Below, in pieces: positions 35,556 to 44,173 of a stretch of DNA of 64,000 nt; position 1 is the first letter of the stretch; every line of letters starts with the position of its first letter. The position numbers and the translations under genes are program-made. Source of the stretch: Pseudomonas fluvialis (GTDB lineage: Bacteria; Pseudomonadota; Gammaproteobacteria; Pseudomonadales; Pseudomonadaceae); contig NZ_NMQV01000022.1 of assembly GCF_002234375.1 (NCBI RefSeq), positions 35,203 through 99,202 on the forward strand. Direction: 5' to 3'. The notes under the pieces are model-generated. The model saw nothing but the letters and a program-made list of their open reading frames with translations, had not been told where the DNA came from and did not search any database.

Positions 35556-37016
35556 ATGCAACAGATCACCCATCATGGCGGAGCCACAGGCGTAACAGGC
35601 TCATGCCATCGTCTGCAGCTGAACGCGCAACAGGCCCTGCTGATTGATTGCGGGCTGTTCCAGGGCGCGGAAACCGCTCCTGAAGGCGGCGCGGCTGCCG
35701 GACGCCTGGCCATCGACTTCAGCGTGCAGGATGTGTGTGCCCTGGTGGCAACCCATGTGCACATCGACCATGTTGGGCGTATTCCTTATTTGTTGGCTGC
35801 GGGCTTCAAAGGCCCGATTCTGTGCAGCGAGCCTTCCGCGCGCTTACTGCCCATCGTCCTGGAAGATGCCTTCCGCCTGGGTATCAGCAGCGACCAGCAA
35901 CAGGTCGAGCGGTTCATCAAGCGCGTAGCCAGTCAGCTACAGCCGTTGTCCTACAACCACTGGTTTACACTGCTCGACACCCCGCAACAGCAGGTGCGCC
36001 TGCGCCTGCAGCGCGCCGGGCATATCCTCGGCTCTGCCTATGTCGAGGTCGAACTGCACGAGCGTAGCCTGGGCCAGCGAGAGCGCGTGGTGTTTTCCGG
36101 CGACCTGGGGGCACCGTATACGCCTATCCTGCCGTCGCCCAAGTCTCCCTACAAAGCCGATACCCTGGTCATCGAAAGCACCTATGGCGATCGCCTGCAC
36201 GAAAATCGCCGGCAACGTCGCCAGCGCCTGCAAGGCCTGCTTGAACAGGCGCTGCGTGACCAGGGTACGGTGCTGATCCCCGCTTTCAGCATCGGGCGTA
36301 CCCAGGAACTGCTCTACGAACTGGAAGACATCATTCATCGCCAGGCCCAGGCGCCTCGCCGAGCCGGCAAGGAACAGGCAGCCACTGCGCTGGATTGGGC
36401 CAACCTGCCGATCATCCTGGATTCCCCGCTGGCTAGCCGCTTCAACCAGGTCTACCGCGAGCTGGATGAGTTCTGGGATGGCGAAGCCCATGCGCGTCTG
36501 CGCAAAGGGCGCCAGCCACTGGCTTTTCGTAACCTGCTGACCGTCGATAGCCATGCCAGCCACCAGGCCATGCTCAACCGCCTGGTACAAACCGCCCAGC
36601 CAGCGGTGGTGATTGCCGCGGGAGGCATGTGCAGCGGTGGGCGCATCGTCAATTACCTCAAGGCCATGCTGGGCGACAGCCGGCACAACATCCTGTTCGT
36701 TGGCTACCAGGCGGCCGGTACGCTTGGCCGGCAGATTCAGCAATACGGCCCGCGCGGTGGCTATGCCGAGATCGATGGCCAGCGCTACCCCATCAAGGCC
36801 CAGGTGGCCAGCGTAAGCGGCTACTCGGCACACGCCGACCAGCACGACCTGCTGCGCTTTGTGACGCGGATGCGTCACTGGCCCAGGCAGATCCACGTGG
36901 TACATGGCGACAGCGATGCCCAGCAAACGCTGAAGAAAAAGTTACAACTGTGTTACCAGCAGCGGGGTAGCAGCGTTCAAATCACAACCTCCGCCGATAG
37001 GGATGCGCGCCCATGA
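35556..37016 (+). CDS. MBL-fold/beta-CASP RNA-processing nuclease
   Basis: 486 residues. The metal site THVHIDHVGRIP (HxHxDH) is followed by RAGHILGSAYVEV, FSGDLG, the STYGDR motif opening beta-CASP, AAGGMCSGGRIVNYL and the C-terminal SGYSAHADQHDL. This is the CPSF-73/RNase J-like YSH1 type, so RNA endo- or exonuclease activity is likely. Its stop is inside the rfaH start (ATGA). Coupling of an RNase to an antitermination factor suggests a role in transcript handling, but that is inference. Confidence 0.87.
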   Translation: MQQITHHGGATGVTGSCHRLQLNAQQALLIDCGLFQGAETAPEGGAAAGRLAIDFSVQDVCALVATHVHIDHVGRIPYLLAAGFKGPILCSEPSARLLPIVLEDAFRLGISSDQQQVERFIKRVASQLQPLSYNHWFTLLDTPQQQVRLRLQRAGHILGSAYVEVELHERSLGQRERVVFSGDLGAPYTPILPSPKSPYKADTLVIESTYGDRLHENRRQRRQRLQGLLEQALRDQGTVLIPAFSIGRTQELLYELEDIIHRQAQAPRRAGKEQAATALDWANLPIILDSPLASRFNQVYRELDEFWDGEAHARLRKGRQPLAFRNLLTVDSHASHQAMLNRLVQTAQPAVVIAAGGMCSGGRIVNYLKAMLGDSRHNILFVGYQAAGTLGRQIQQYGPRGGYAEIDGQRYPIKAQVASVSGYSAHADQHDLLRFVTRMRHWPRQIHVVHGDSDAQQTLKKKLQLCYQQRGSSVQITTSADRDARP

Positions 37017-37516
37017 GCTACAGCAAGCTGCAAAACGCGGCCTGGTATCTTGCCCAGTGCAAGCCCCGCCAGGACGAACGCGCCCAGCAGCATCTGGAAA
37101 ACCAGGGTTACACCTGCTATCGCCCGCAATATCGGCGCGAGCGCGTGCTGCGTGGGCGTTTGCAGGCGCAGATGGAGTCGCTGTTCCCCGGCTACCTGTT
37201 CATCCAGCTGGCCGGCGACAGCAACTGGTCGCCGCTGCGCTCCACTCGGGGGCTTAGCCGCATCGTGGCGTTCAATGGCCAACCGCACCCGCTGCCGGCC
37301 AGCCTGATCGAACAATTGCAACAGCGCCAGGCTAGTAATGAACAGGCGTATCTGCAGCCCGGCCATCGGGTACGCATTACCGAAGGGCCGTTCGCCGAGC
37401 TGGAAGGCATCTACCAAGGCATGAGCGGTGAGCAGCGCGTCATCGTTCTGCTCAACCTGTTGCAACAAACGCAGACCCTGGAGTTACCGATTACCAGCAT
37501 CAGCAAAAACGCTTGA
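37013..37516 (+). CDS. rfaH: Transcription antitermination factor RfaH
   Basis: 167 residues of NusG-like protein: WYLAQCKPRQDERAQQHLENQGY, then SLFPGYLFIQL and STRGLSRIVAFNGQP. The C-terminal domain is RVRITEGPFAELEGIYQ. RfaH loads on RNA polymerase paused at ops elements and lets it read through long, poorly translated surface-polysaccharide operons. An ops copy lies 212 bases downstream, ahead of wzz, so this RfaH probably drives the O-antigen operon beside it. Confidence 0.93.
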   Translation: MSYSKLQNAAWYLAQCKPRQDERAQQHLENQGYTCYRPQYRRERVLRGRLQAQMESLFPGYLFIQLAGDSNWSPLRSTRGLSRIVAFNGQPHPLPASLIEQLQQRQASNEQAYLQPGHRVRITEGPFAELEGIYQGMSGEQRVIVLLNLLQQTQTLELPITSISKNA

Positions 37517-37828
37517 GCCTGTGCTCCCGCCTAATCGGCGTGGGGCAGGGCACAGGGCGGTGCGGCAGCTTCTGAAAAGTCGCCCGCAGCCCGCTGGAAA
37601 GGCCGCCCAGACTGACCGCCAAGGCCTCTGGCCAAGGCAAAACAGCAAGCAGACCAAAGACTTGCGTCAAACTGCCAGCAAAGGCAGCTACACTCACCGT
37701 TCTCAGGAAATTGACGATCAATCCTGGGGCGGTAGCGTGCCTGCAACGCACTTGCCTCAACAGCACAGGTGCAGACACGCCCCAAACACCAACCCGCGCC
37801 CGATGGCGCAGCCACAAACGGAGTTGCT
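37517..37828. other. Untranslated leader of the O-antigen operon
   Basis: 312 bases between rfaH and wzz. I see no gene. It carries the ops/JUMPstart element at 37711-37739 and must also contain the operon promoter. TACACT at 37689-37694 is a possible -10 without a well-spaced -35. Confidence 0.6.
37711..37739 (+). promoter_or_regulatory. JUMPstart leader with ops element GGCGGTAGCGTG
   Basis: GGCGGTAGCGTG at 37728-37739 is identical to the E. coli ops core. The preceding CCTGG resembles the CCAGG of the JUMPstart sequence. RNA polymerase pauses here and recruits RfaH. The site is about 90 bases upstream of the wzz GTG, the expected place in a polysaccharide operon leader. Confidence 0.88.
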
Positions 37829-39367
37829 GTGAGCTCAAATCCACAAACCCCCAATCCGTCCATTCAGCGCGACAGCGATGAAATCGACCTGGGCGACCTG
37901 ATGCTGCGCATCTGGGCCACCCGCGTCTACGTCGCCAAAGCCGTACTGGTCGTGCTGGCCCTGTTTGTCCTGTACATCGGTGTGAGCTACCTGCTCAGCG
38001 AAAAAACCGTGCGCTACAGCCAGGTGTTCGACCTCACCTTCGAAGGCCTGCGCAAAGGCGAATTCCCCAACGGCTCGCCGTTCATGATCAGCGACATCAC
38101 CAGCCCAACGGTGCTCAATCGCGTCTACCGGCAGAACAACCTGGAAGCCCACGACCTGAAGATCGATGACTTCCGGCGTAGCGTGACCATCCAGCCCTAT
38201 GCTCCCGACTATGCGCTGATCCGCAGCAAGTACGAGGCGCGCCTGGCCGACAAGAAGCTGACCCCCACCGACATTGCCGAACTGCAAAAGCAGATGGCCA
38301 ATGAACTGGCCGCCGCGCAAAGCGGCAGCGTCATCATCACCCTGGTCCTGCCCGAGCAACGCAGCCTGAGCAAAGACCTGGCACAGAAGATCCTGCTGGA
38401 TATCCCCAGCAGCTGGGCAGACCGCGCCATCAATGAACAAGGCGTGCTCAAACCCAATGTGCCGGTGTACTCCGAGCGCATCTTTAACAAGGAACGCTTT
38501 GAAAACCTCGACTACCTGCTGGGCATGGACCTGATCCTTAACAGCATCAAACTGGTGCGTAGCAACATCGCCAGCCTCAAGGAACAGCCCAACGCCAGCA
38601 CCCTGGTTGACGATGAAAGCGGCTTCACCCTGGTCGACCTCGACAAGGCTATCCAGGACGTTGCCGACTACGATATCCGCCAGATCATCGACCCCATCAA
38701 GGAACTGGGCATTTCGCGCAACCCCGAAGTGGTCAAGCTGTACTACACCCGCCGCCTGGCCGACCTGCAACAAGAGCAGAAGCTTTGGAAAGACCGTGCC
38801 GAAGTCATTCGCCGCGTGCTGGCTGGTTACAGCAGCGATAAAGGCAGCAGCCCAACTGCGGTAAGCAGCAACCAGAACAACATGGTGCCCCAATTGGGTG
38901 ATGCCTTCCTGGACCGACTGCTGGAAGTATCCCGCCAGGGCAGTGACTTGGAGTTTCGCCAGAAGCTGACCCAGGAAGTGCTCAAGTACGAAAACCAGTC
39001 CATCGACCTGGAGCAGCAAATCGCCGAAATCAAGCGTGTGCTGGCCACCATGAGCAACGGCCAAGGTACAGACCAGAAATTGCGCGATGTGTATGTGAAG
39101 GTTGTTCAAGAGCAGTTGCCGAGCGTACTGGACAACCTGCGCGAGTACACCCGAGTGATGGGTCGTATGTATGAAAAGCAGGGCAAGCAGAATGCGGGGA
39201 ATATTAGTCAGTTGGTGGAGGCGCAGGGAGGGAGTTTTAGATTTTATACTAACCCTATATTTGAATCAAAAGACATTACGCTGCTAATCATCTTGATGGC
39301 TCTCGTAAGCGTGGCTACTGTATTTTTAGTTATGGTTGCGAGCATGATAAGACTGCGCAATAAATAG
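37829..39367 (+). CDS. wzz: Wzz-type O-antigen chain-length regulator
   Basis: 512 residues from GTG 37829, chosen because CGGAG lies five bases upstream and the longer frame lacks a site. TM1 is near 32-54 (VLVVLALFVLYIGVSYLL), a long helical periplasmic domain follows, and TM2 is near 482-505 (LLIILMALVSVATVFLVMV). It sets the modal length of Wzy-made O-antigen. It is longer than common Wzz (about 330-440). The last 45 codons turn A+T-rich (AGA, ATA, TTT), marking a recombination breakpoint inside the gene. Confidence 0.88.
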   Translation: MSSNPQTPNPSIQRDSDEIDLGDLMLRIWATRVYVAKAVLVVLALFVLYIGVSYLLSEKTVRYSQVFDLTFEGLRKGEFPNGSPFMISDITSPTVLNRVYRQNNLEAHDLKIDDFRRSVTIQPYAPDYALIRSKYEARLADKKLTPTDIAELQKQMANELAAAQSGSVIITLVLPEQRSLSKDLAQKILLDIPSSWADRAINEQGVLKPNVPVYSERIFNKERFENLDYLLGMDLILNSIKLVRSNIASLKEQPNASTLVDDESGFTLVDLDKAIQDVADYDIRQIIDPIKELGISRNPEVVKLYYTRRLADLQQEQKLWKDRAEVIRRVLAGYSSDKGSSPTAVSSNQNNMVPQLGDAFLDRLLEVSRQGSDLEFRQKLTQEVLKYENQSIDLEQQIAEIKRVLATMSNGQGTDQKLRDVYVKVVQEQLPSVLDNLREYTRVMGRMYEKQGKQNAGNISQLVEAQGGSFRFYTNPIFESKDITLLIILMALVSVATVFLVMVASMIRLRNK

Positions 39368-39395
39368 ATAGAGCTTATATAAAGGAGTGCATAAA

Positions 39396-39851
39396 ATGTT
39401 GAAAAAAATAATGCTGATTTCCTTGCTTTTGGGGTTATTAGTAGGTTGTGGAGATAAAGAGTCTTCTACTGTAAAAGTTGTCGGGAATACTGCGGATGAA
39501 GGAAGGGAACAGGTAGCTGACTCACAAGCCATAACGGCAATTTATTTGCCTGGTGGTGCTGGGCTTGATTTTGGCAAAAAGCCAGTGGCTGTGACAGAAA
39601 GTAAGTGGGAAGATAAAAAACTTTTCATATATGAGTTTGAGTTTGAGGATTCAATGCATGAGACATTAGATAATGCCATATCTGAGATTATGATAGAGCG
39701 TGGATATTCTAGGGTCGAGGCGAGTGATCCGAGGTTCATTAAGTATGTGTATTACCAAAAAGGCAAAGATATTATTAATGTCTCATACTCAAAGAGTGTT
39801 CGAGAGGGTTTTGTTAGAAATACTTTATTGAAGATTTGGTGGGCTAAATAG
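39396..39851 (+). CDS. Small lipoprotein of unknown function
   Basis: 151 residues, A+T-rich. Signal peptide MLKKIMLISLLLGLLVGC ends in a good lipobox, followed by GDKESST. The body contains DKKLFIYEFEFEDSMHETLDNA and a basic C-terminus. AAAGGAG lies eight bases before ATG 39396. It sits between wzz and an IS remnant and is unlike Pseudomonas core genes in composition, so it probably came with the imported segment. I do not recognise a family. Confidence 0.6.
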   Translation: MLKKIMLISLLLGLLVGCGDKESSTVKVVGNTADEGREQVADSQAITAIYLPGGAGLDFGKKPVAVTESKWEDKKLFIYEFEFEDSMHETLDNAISEIMIERGYSRVEASDPRFIKYVYYQKGKDIINVSYSKSVREGFVRNTLLKIWWAK

Positions 39852-39857
39852 CTGATG

Positions 39858-40157
39858 CTAAGGAAACTCTGAAAAAGACTTCCTGATTTTGGCAAAATAC
39901 CCGGATTCCACCCGCCGAGTTTTCCGATGAAGCAGATGACCTTCGCCGATGCCGAGTACGCCGGCAAGCGCAAGCAGACCCGCAAAGAGTTATTCCTAAT
40001 CGAGATGGATCGGGTGGTGCCGTGGAAGAGTTTGATTGCCTTGATCGAGCCGCTTTACCCGAAGAGTGAAGGCGATCGTCCGTCCTATCCGCTGATGTCC
40101 ATGCTGCGGGTTCATCTGATGCAAAACTGGTTTGGCTACAGCGATCCAGAGATGGAG
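39858..40157 (+). mobile_element. Remnant of an IS5-type insertion sequence
   Basis: GGAAACTCTGAAAAAG at 39862 looks like an IS5-family left end, preceded by CTAA (39858-39861), a typical four-base target. A transposase N-terminus from ATG 39927 follows: MKQMTFADAEYAGKRKQTRK, EMDRVVPWKSLIALIEP, MLRVHLMQNWFGYSDPEME. Homology stops abruptly near 40157, and no DDE region or right end is present. G+C of the fragment is higher than its neighbours. It marks an old rearrangement edge between wzz and rmlB. Confidence 0.85.
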
Positions 40158-40232
40158 GGCGGCGGCATAGTTATGGAATTTTATATTTAAGATTTGATTT
40201 GTATCTATGATTTTATGGGGCTTTAACGGTTT

Positions 40233-41303
40233 ATGAAGATTCTAATTACTGGAGGGGCTGGATTTATCGGTTCGGCAATGGTGCGACATGCAGTTATGTA
40301 TAGCAATGACTGGGTGGTTAATGTCGATAAGCTTACTTACGCCGGTAATTTAGAGTCGCTTGCTGGGGTCGCTAATAACGAGCGCTATCTATTTGAGCGG
40401 GTAGATATTTGCAACCGTGCCGAAGTAGACCGTGTTCTGGCCCAACACCAACCGGACGCGATCATGCACCTGGCCGCTGAAAGCCACGTAGACCGCTCCA
40501 TCGACGGCCCTGCAGAGTTTATTCAAACCAACATCGTCGGCACCTATAACCTACTGGAAGCGACCCGCCAATACTGGCAGGCACTGGAAGCAAAAAAGAA
40601 AGCTAACTTCCGCTTCCACCACATCAGCACAGACGAAGTCTATGGAGACCTGCCGCACCCAAGCGAAACGCCCAACGCTGAACAACACCTGTTCACCGAA
40701 CAAACGGCATATGCCCCCAGCAGCCCCTACAGCGCCAGCAAAGCCAGCTCAGACCACCTCGTAAGAGCCTGGCAGCGCACCTATGGCCTGCCGGTACTGG
40801 TGACTAACTGCAGCAATAACTACGGCCCGTACCACTTCCCGGAAAAGCTCATTCCGTTGGTAATCCTCAACGCCTTGGAAGGTAAAAGCCTCCCAATCTA
40901 CGGCAAGGGTGACCAGATCCGTGATTGGCTCTATGTAGAAGACCATGCCCGAGCTCTCTATAAAGTAGTCACCGAAGGCAAGCCCGGCGAAACCTACAAC
41001 ATAGGTGGCTATAACGAGAAGCAGAATATCGAGGTGGTGCACAGCATCTGTGACATTCTCCAACAGCTGCGCCCGAAAGCATCCAGCTACCGCGAGCAAA
41101 TCACCTTTGTTCAGGACCGCCCCGGTCACGATCGCCGTTATGCCATCGACGCCAGCAAAATCCAGCGCGAACTGGGTTGGCAACCGGAAGAAACCTTCGA
41201 GACCGGCATACGTAAAACCGTGCAGTGGTATCTCGATAACCTGGAATGGTGCCGGCGCGTTCAAGACGGCAGTTACCAGCGTGAACGTCTCGGTCAACTC
41301 TGA
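40233..41303 (+). CDS. rmlB: dTDP-glucose 4,6-dehydratase RmlB
   Basis: 356 residues of extended [42 protein letters not shown] and [12 protein letters not shown]. Catalytic Asp/Glu and Tyr-x3-Lys are intact. It makes dTDP-4-keto-6-deoxyglucose. With no rmlC/rmlD here, the product goes to 3-amino sugars through FdtA/FdtB, not to rhamnose. The first ~65 codons are A+T-rich and the rest G/C-rich, which suggests a mosaic gene. Confidence 0.96.
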   Translation: MKILITGGAGFIGSAMVRHAVMYSNDWVVNVDKLTYAGNLESLAGVANNERYLFERVDICNRAEVDRVLAQHQPDAIMHLAAESHVDRSIDGPAEFIQTNIVGTYNLLEATRQYWQALEAKKKANFRFHHISTDEVYGDLPHPSETPNAEQHLFTEQTAYAPSSPYSASKASSDHLVRAWQRTYGLPVLVTNCSNNYGPYHFPEKLIPLVILNALEGKSLPIYGKGDQIRDWLYVEDHARALYKVVTEGKPGETYNIGGYNEKQNIEVVHSICDILQQLRPKASSYREQITFVQDRPGHDRRYAIDASKIQRELGWQPEETFETGIRKTVQWYLDNLEWCRRVQDGSYQRERLGQL

Positions 41304-41320
41304 TTACAGCAAGGGCAAAA

Positions 41321-42193
41321 ATGAAAGGTATTATCCTCGCCGGCGGCTCCGGCACCCGTTTGTATCCGATCACCAAGGGCGTATCCAAGCAACTGCTGCC
41401 GATTTACGACAAGCCAATGATCTACTACCCGCTGTCGGTACTGATGCTTGCGGGTATCCGTGACATTTTGATCATCTCCACCCCCGAAGACCTGCCCAAC
41501 TTTGAAAAACTACTGGGTGATGGCAGCAATTTTGGCATCCAGCTCAGCTACGCCGAACAGCCAAGCCCGGACGGTCTGGCACAGGCTTTTATCATCGGTG
41601 AAGAGTTCATTGGCGATGACAGCGTGTGCCTGGTACTGGGCGATAACATCTTCTACGGTCAGGGCTTCTCGCCCAAGCTGAAACAAGCCGCTGCCCGCAC
41701 GTCTGGCGCTACCGTATTCGGCTATCAGGTGAAAGACCCTGAACGCTTTGGCGTTGTCGCTTTTGACGAGAACAACAAAGCGATTTCTATTGAAGAAAAG
41801 CCTGAGCAGCCCAAGTCCAACTATGCGGTGACAGGCCTCTACTTCTATGACAATGACGTGGTCGAAATCGCCAAGCAGGTGAAACCCTCCCACCGTGGCG
41901 AGGTGGAAATCACCAGCGTCAACCAGGCCTACCTACAGCGCGGCGATCTGAATGTGGAGCTGCTGGGGCGAGGGTTTGCGTGGCTGGACACCGGCACGCA
42001 TGAAAGCTTGTTGGAAGCGAGCAGCTTTGTTCAGACCATCGAGCATCGCCAAGGCTTGAAAGTGGCTTGTCTGGAAGAAATTGCATTTAACAATGGCTGG
42101 CTCACCAAAGTGCAGTTAAAAGAGCAGGGGGAAGCATTAAGTAAAAATGGATATGGTCAGTATCTGATCAGGCTCGCAGGGGAGCAAGTATGA
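41321..42193 (+). CDS. rmlA: Glucose-1-phosphate thymidylyltransferase RmlA
   Basis: 290 residues with [20 protein letters not shown] and [30 protein letters not shown], and the C-terminal regulatory helices. It makes dTDP-glucose for RmlB. Gene order rmlB-rmlA-fdtA with tight spacing indicates one operon. Its stop overlaps the fdtA start (ATGA). Confidence 0.96.
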   Translation: MKGIILAGGSGTRLYPITKGVSKQLLPIYDKPMIYYPLSVLMLAGIRDILIISTPEDLPNFEKLLGDGSNFGIQLSYAEQPSPDGLAQAFIIGEEFIGDDSVCLVLGDNIFYGQGFSPKLKQAAARTSGATVFGYQVKDPERFGVVAFDENNKAISIEEKPEQPKSNYAVTGLYFYDNDVVEIAKQVKPSHRGEVEITSVNQAYLQRGDLNVELLGRGFAWLDTGTHESLLEASSFVQTIEHRQGLKVACLEEIAFNNGWLTKVQLKEQGEALSKNGYGQYLIRLAGEQV

Positions 42194-42582
42194 GTATTAT
42201 CAAGCACCGCATTCTTGGAGACCACCGTGGGCAATTAGTCGCGATTGAAGGCCAAAAGGATGTCCCTTTCGAGGTGAAGCGTGTTTTTTACATCTACGGT
42301 ACTCAACTAGGAGTACCACGCGGTCAGCACTCACATCACAAAACTCAACAATATCTAATCGCGCTGAATGGCTCCTGTAAAGTCACGCTGGATGACGGCA
42401 AAAAGAAAATCACTTATGACTTGAACCAGCCCAATATCGGTTTACTTCAAGATGCTTTGGTATGGGGGACAATGCACGACTTCACCCCGGATTGCGTATT
42501 GCTTGTGCTGGCCAGCGAGCACTATGACGAAGCTGACTATATTCGCAACTATGATGACTTCCTCAAAGTGGTGGGTGCATGA
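42190..42582 (+). CDS. fdtA: dTDP-4-keto-6-deoxyglucose 3,4-ketoisomerase (FdtA/QdtA type)
   Basis: 130 residues of cupin-fold WxcM/FdtA family: [20 protein letters not shown] with the active His cluster, [18 protein letters not shown], and [31 protein letters not shown]. It converts the RmlB product to the 3-keto isomer for amination by FdtB. Whether the galacto (Fuc3N) or gluco (Qui3N) product forms cannot be told by eye. The start and stop overlap the neighbours by ATGA. Confidence 0.88.
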   Translation: MSIIKHRILGDHRGQLVAIEGQKDVPFEVKRVFYIYGTQLGVPRGQHSHHKTQQYLIALNGSCKVTLDDGKKKITYDLNQPNIGLLQDALVWGTMHDFTPDCVLLVLASEHYDEADYIRNYDDFLKVVGA

Positions 42583-42668
42583 GCTTCATTTATCCGTTGG
42601 CCGATCTTGCCACTACATTAATTGGCGAAGACACAAGGATCTGGCAGTGTGTGGTGATCCTAAAATGA
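42579..42668 (+). pseudogene. N-terminal scrap of an FdtC/WxcM-type acetyltransferase
   Basis: The ATG overlaps the fdtA stop. Then [20 protein letters not shown] followed by WQCVVILK reads like the first 30 residues of a hexapeptide-repeat sugar N-acetyltransferase. A stop (TGA, 42666-42668) cuts it where the repeats should begin. The usual length is about 180-200 residues. The break coincides with the drop in G+C. Confidence 0.75.
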
Positions 42669-42784
42669 AAGAGTTCAGGCCTGATTGTTTTTTGGTATTT
42701 ACAAGTGAGTCTCATATTAAGTCAGACTATATTCATGGTCGCTTAAATTTATTAAGTGTGGTAAGAAATGAAACTGGCGAATAA
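42665..42784 (+). pseudogene. C-terminal scrap of a second FdtA/WxcM-type ketoisomerase
   Basis: From ATG 42665 the 39 codons give MKEFRPDCFLVFTSESHIK then SDYIHGRLNLLSVV. They line up with the end of FdtA ([16 protein letters not shown], then [13 protein letters not shown]). The cupin core with the active His residues is missing. It is out of frame with the acetyltransferase scrap. Either a bifunctional acetyltransferase-ketoisomerase lost its middle, or two imported segments were joined here. Confidence 0.7.
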
Positions 42785-43703
42785 TTTTATACTTGATTCA
42801 GCCGAGCATCTTCGACCAGCTTTTAGAATAAGCCCATTTAGGACAAGTGATATTGAAAGGAATTCTGCTCTATATTCACTCTGTGAAAATAGTTGCAACT
42901 TAAGGTCTTTTTTCAATAATAAATACCCGAGTAAAAATTTCCATGCAACACCGGATGGTAGAAGTGCTATTGGCTTGGCTTTAGAGTCGCTTAGATTAGG
43001 TGGAAACGATGTTTTGACGATAGTTACAACATCAAACAATTATTACATAAGTAGCTGCGTAACTAAGGAGGTAGAAAAATATTGCAAGTGGTCGAGAGTT
43101 TTAGAAAAAAATACAAAGGCTGTGCTTGTAAATCACGAGTTTGGTTATTGTAGTCAAGATGTCGGATATTATAAATCGTTAGGATATTTTGTAATAGAAG
43201 ATTTTGCACACTCATTCTATTCTGGAATTGCGAGGAATTCAGGAGAAGATGTTGGTGATTATTTGATATATAGCTTATCCAAGTACTTCCCTGTCCAGGC
43301 TGGTGGCATACTGTTGTGCCCGAAAGGAAGCTTTCAGAATTTACATGAAGATGAAGTCTCGCGTTACAGTGAAAGAGTTGTCTCTGGTTATATTGACCAG
43401 ATTGACAATATAGCAAGAACACGGATAAAAAACTATAAATACTATGAATTTCTATTTAGTGCCTTAGATTTGAAACCCTTTTTTAAAATGAATGAAAATG
43501 ATTGCCCTGGTGTATTTTGCTTTACTGTTCCTGATCATGTTGACGCCCAGGGAATGAAGATTTATTTAAATAAGCAAGGAATTGAGTCTAGTGTATTTTA
43601 TGGCGCTAATGCATATTTTGTTCCTTGTCATCAGTCGCTTTCAGAAAAAGAAATAGAATACATTTTCGAGGTTGTTAAGTCATATTTGGGCGGAATTCTA
43701 TGA
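42768..43703 (+). CDS. Divergent DegT/DnrJ-type PLP-fold protein
   Basis: 311 residues, A+T-rich. Aminotransferase landmarks remain: FHATPDGRSAIGLALESL at the cofactor phosphate region, FVIEDFAHSFYSG with the Asp that contacts PLP, and YLIYSLSKYFPVQAGG with the likely PLP Lys. It is shorter and more divergent than FdtB (374 residues), so the substrate probably differs. It overlaps the ketoisomerase scrap and is chained by ATGA to the acyltransferase downstream. Confidence 0.65.
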   Translation: MKLANNFILDSAEHLRPAFRISPFRTSDIERNSALYSLCENSCNLRSFFNNKYPSKNFHATPDGRSAIGLALESLRLGGNDVLTIVTTSNNYYISSCVTKEVEKYCKWSRVLEKNTKAVLVNHEFGYCSQDVGYYKSLGYFVIEDFAHSFYSGIARNSGEDVGDYLIYSLSKYFPVQAGGILLCPKGSFQNLHEDEVSRYSERVVSGYIDQIDNIARTRIKNYKYYEFLFSALDLKPFFKMNENDCPGVFCFTVPDHVDAQGMKIYLNKQGIESSVFYGANAYFVPCHQSLSEKEIEYIFEVVKSYLGGIL

Positions 43704-44173
43704 AGATTAAAAATATTATAATTAATGGTGATGTCGATGTGGATCCGTCTAGTTCAATTAATAATCTAATACTGAATAATGGTGTTAAAGTTGCTAAACG
43801 GTGCTCGCTCTATGGTTCTGAAGAACATGTTCTAGAAATTGGGGGGCATTCATACATTGGTATGAATACTGTTATTAATGGATTTAATGCAAAAGTTATA
43901 ATTGGTTCTAATGTTAGCATTGCTCAATCCGTAAATATTATGGCGGATTCAGGCCCTAACGCTAGCACTCAAATGCAGGAGTTTTTCCCTATGGTAAAGG
44001 GTTCAGTTACTATTGGTGACAATTCCTGGATAGGTGCGAACAGCATTATTATGCCAAATGTTAGTTTGGGCGAGTTTTGTGTCGTTGCTGCTAATAGTTT
44101 TGTCTCTTGTAGTTTTGAACCATATTCTGTAGTTGGCGGTAACCCGGCAAAGTTAATTCGGAAGTTAAAGTGA
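43700..44173 (+). CDS. Left-handed beta-helix (hexapeptide) acyltransferase
   Basis: 157 residues with repeated [LIV]-G-x4 turns (LEIGGHSYIGMNTVINGF, VTIGDNSWIGANSIIMP) and the usual end [16 protein letters not shown]. It should transfer an acetyl or other acyl group to a sugar nucleotide or glycan. With fdtC missing, this or the next gene may acylate the 3-amino sugar. ATGA and GTGA overlaps tie it to both neighbours. Confidence 0.8.
   Translation: MKIKNIIINGDVDVDPSSSINNLILNNGVKVAKRCSLYGSEEHVLEIGGHSYIGMNTVINGFNAKVIIGSNVSIAQSVNIMADSGPNASTQMQEFFPMVKGSVTIGDNSWIGANSIIMPNVSLGEFCVVAANSFVSCSFEPYSVVGGNPAKLIRKLK

Noticed and set aside
37662..37694. Promoter TTGCGT/TACACT before the ops element
   Set aside because: The spacing is 21 bases, too long for sigma-70. 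Only the -10-like hexamer was mentioned as a possibility.
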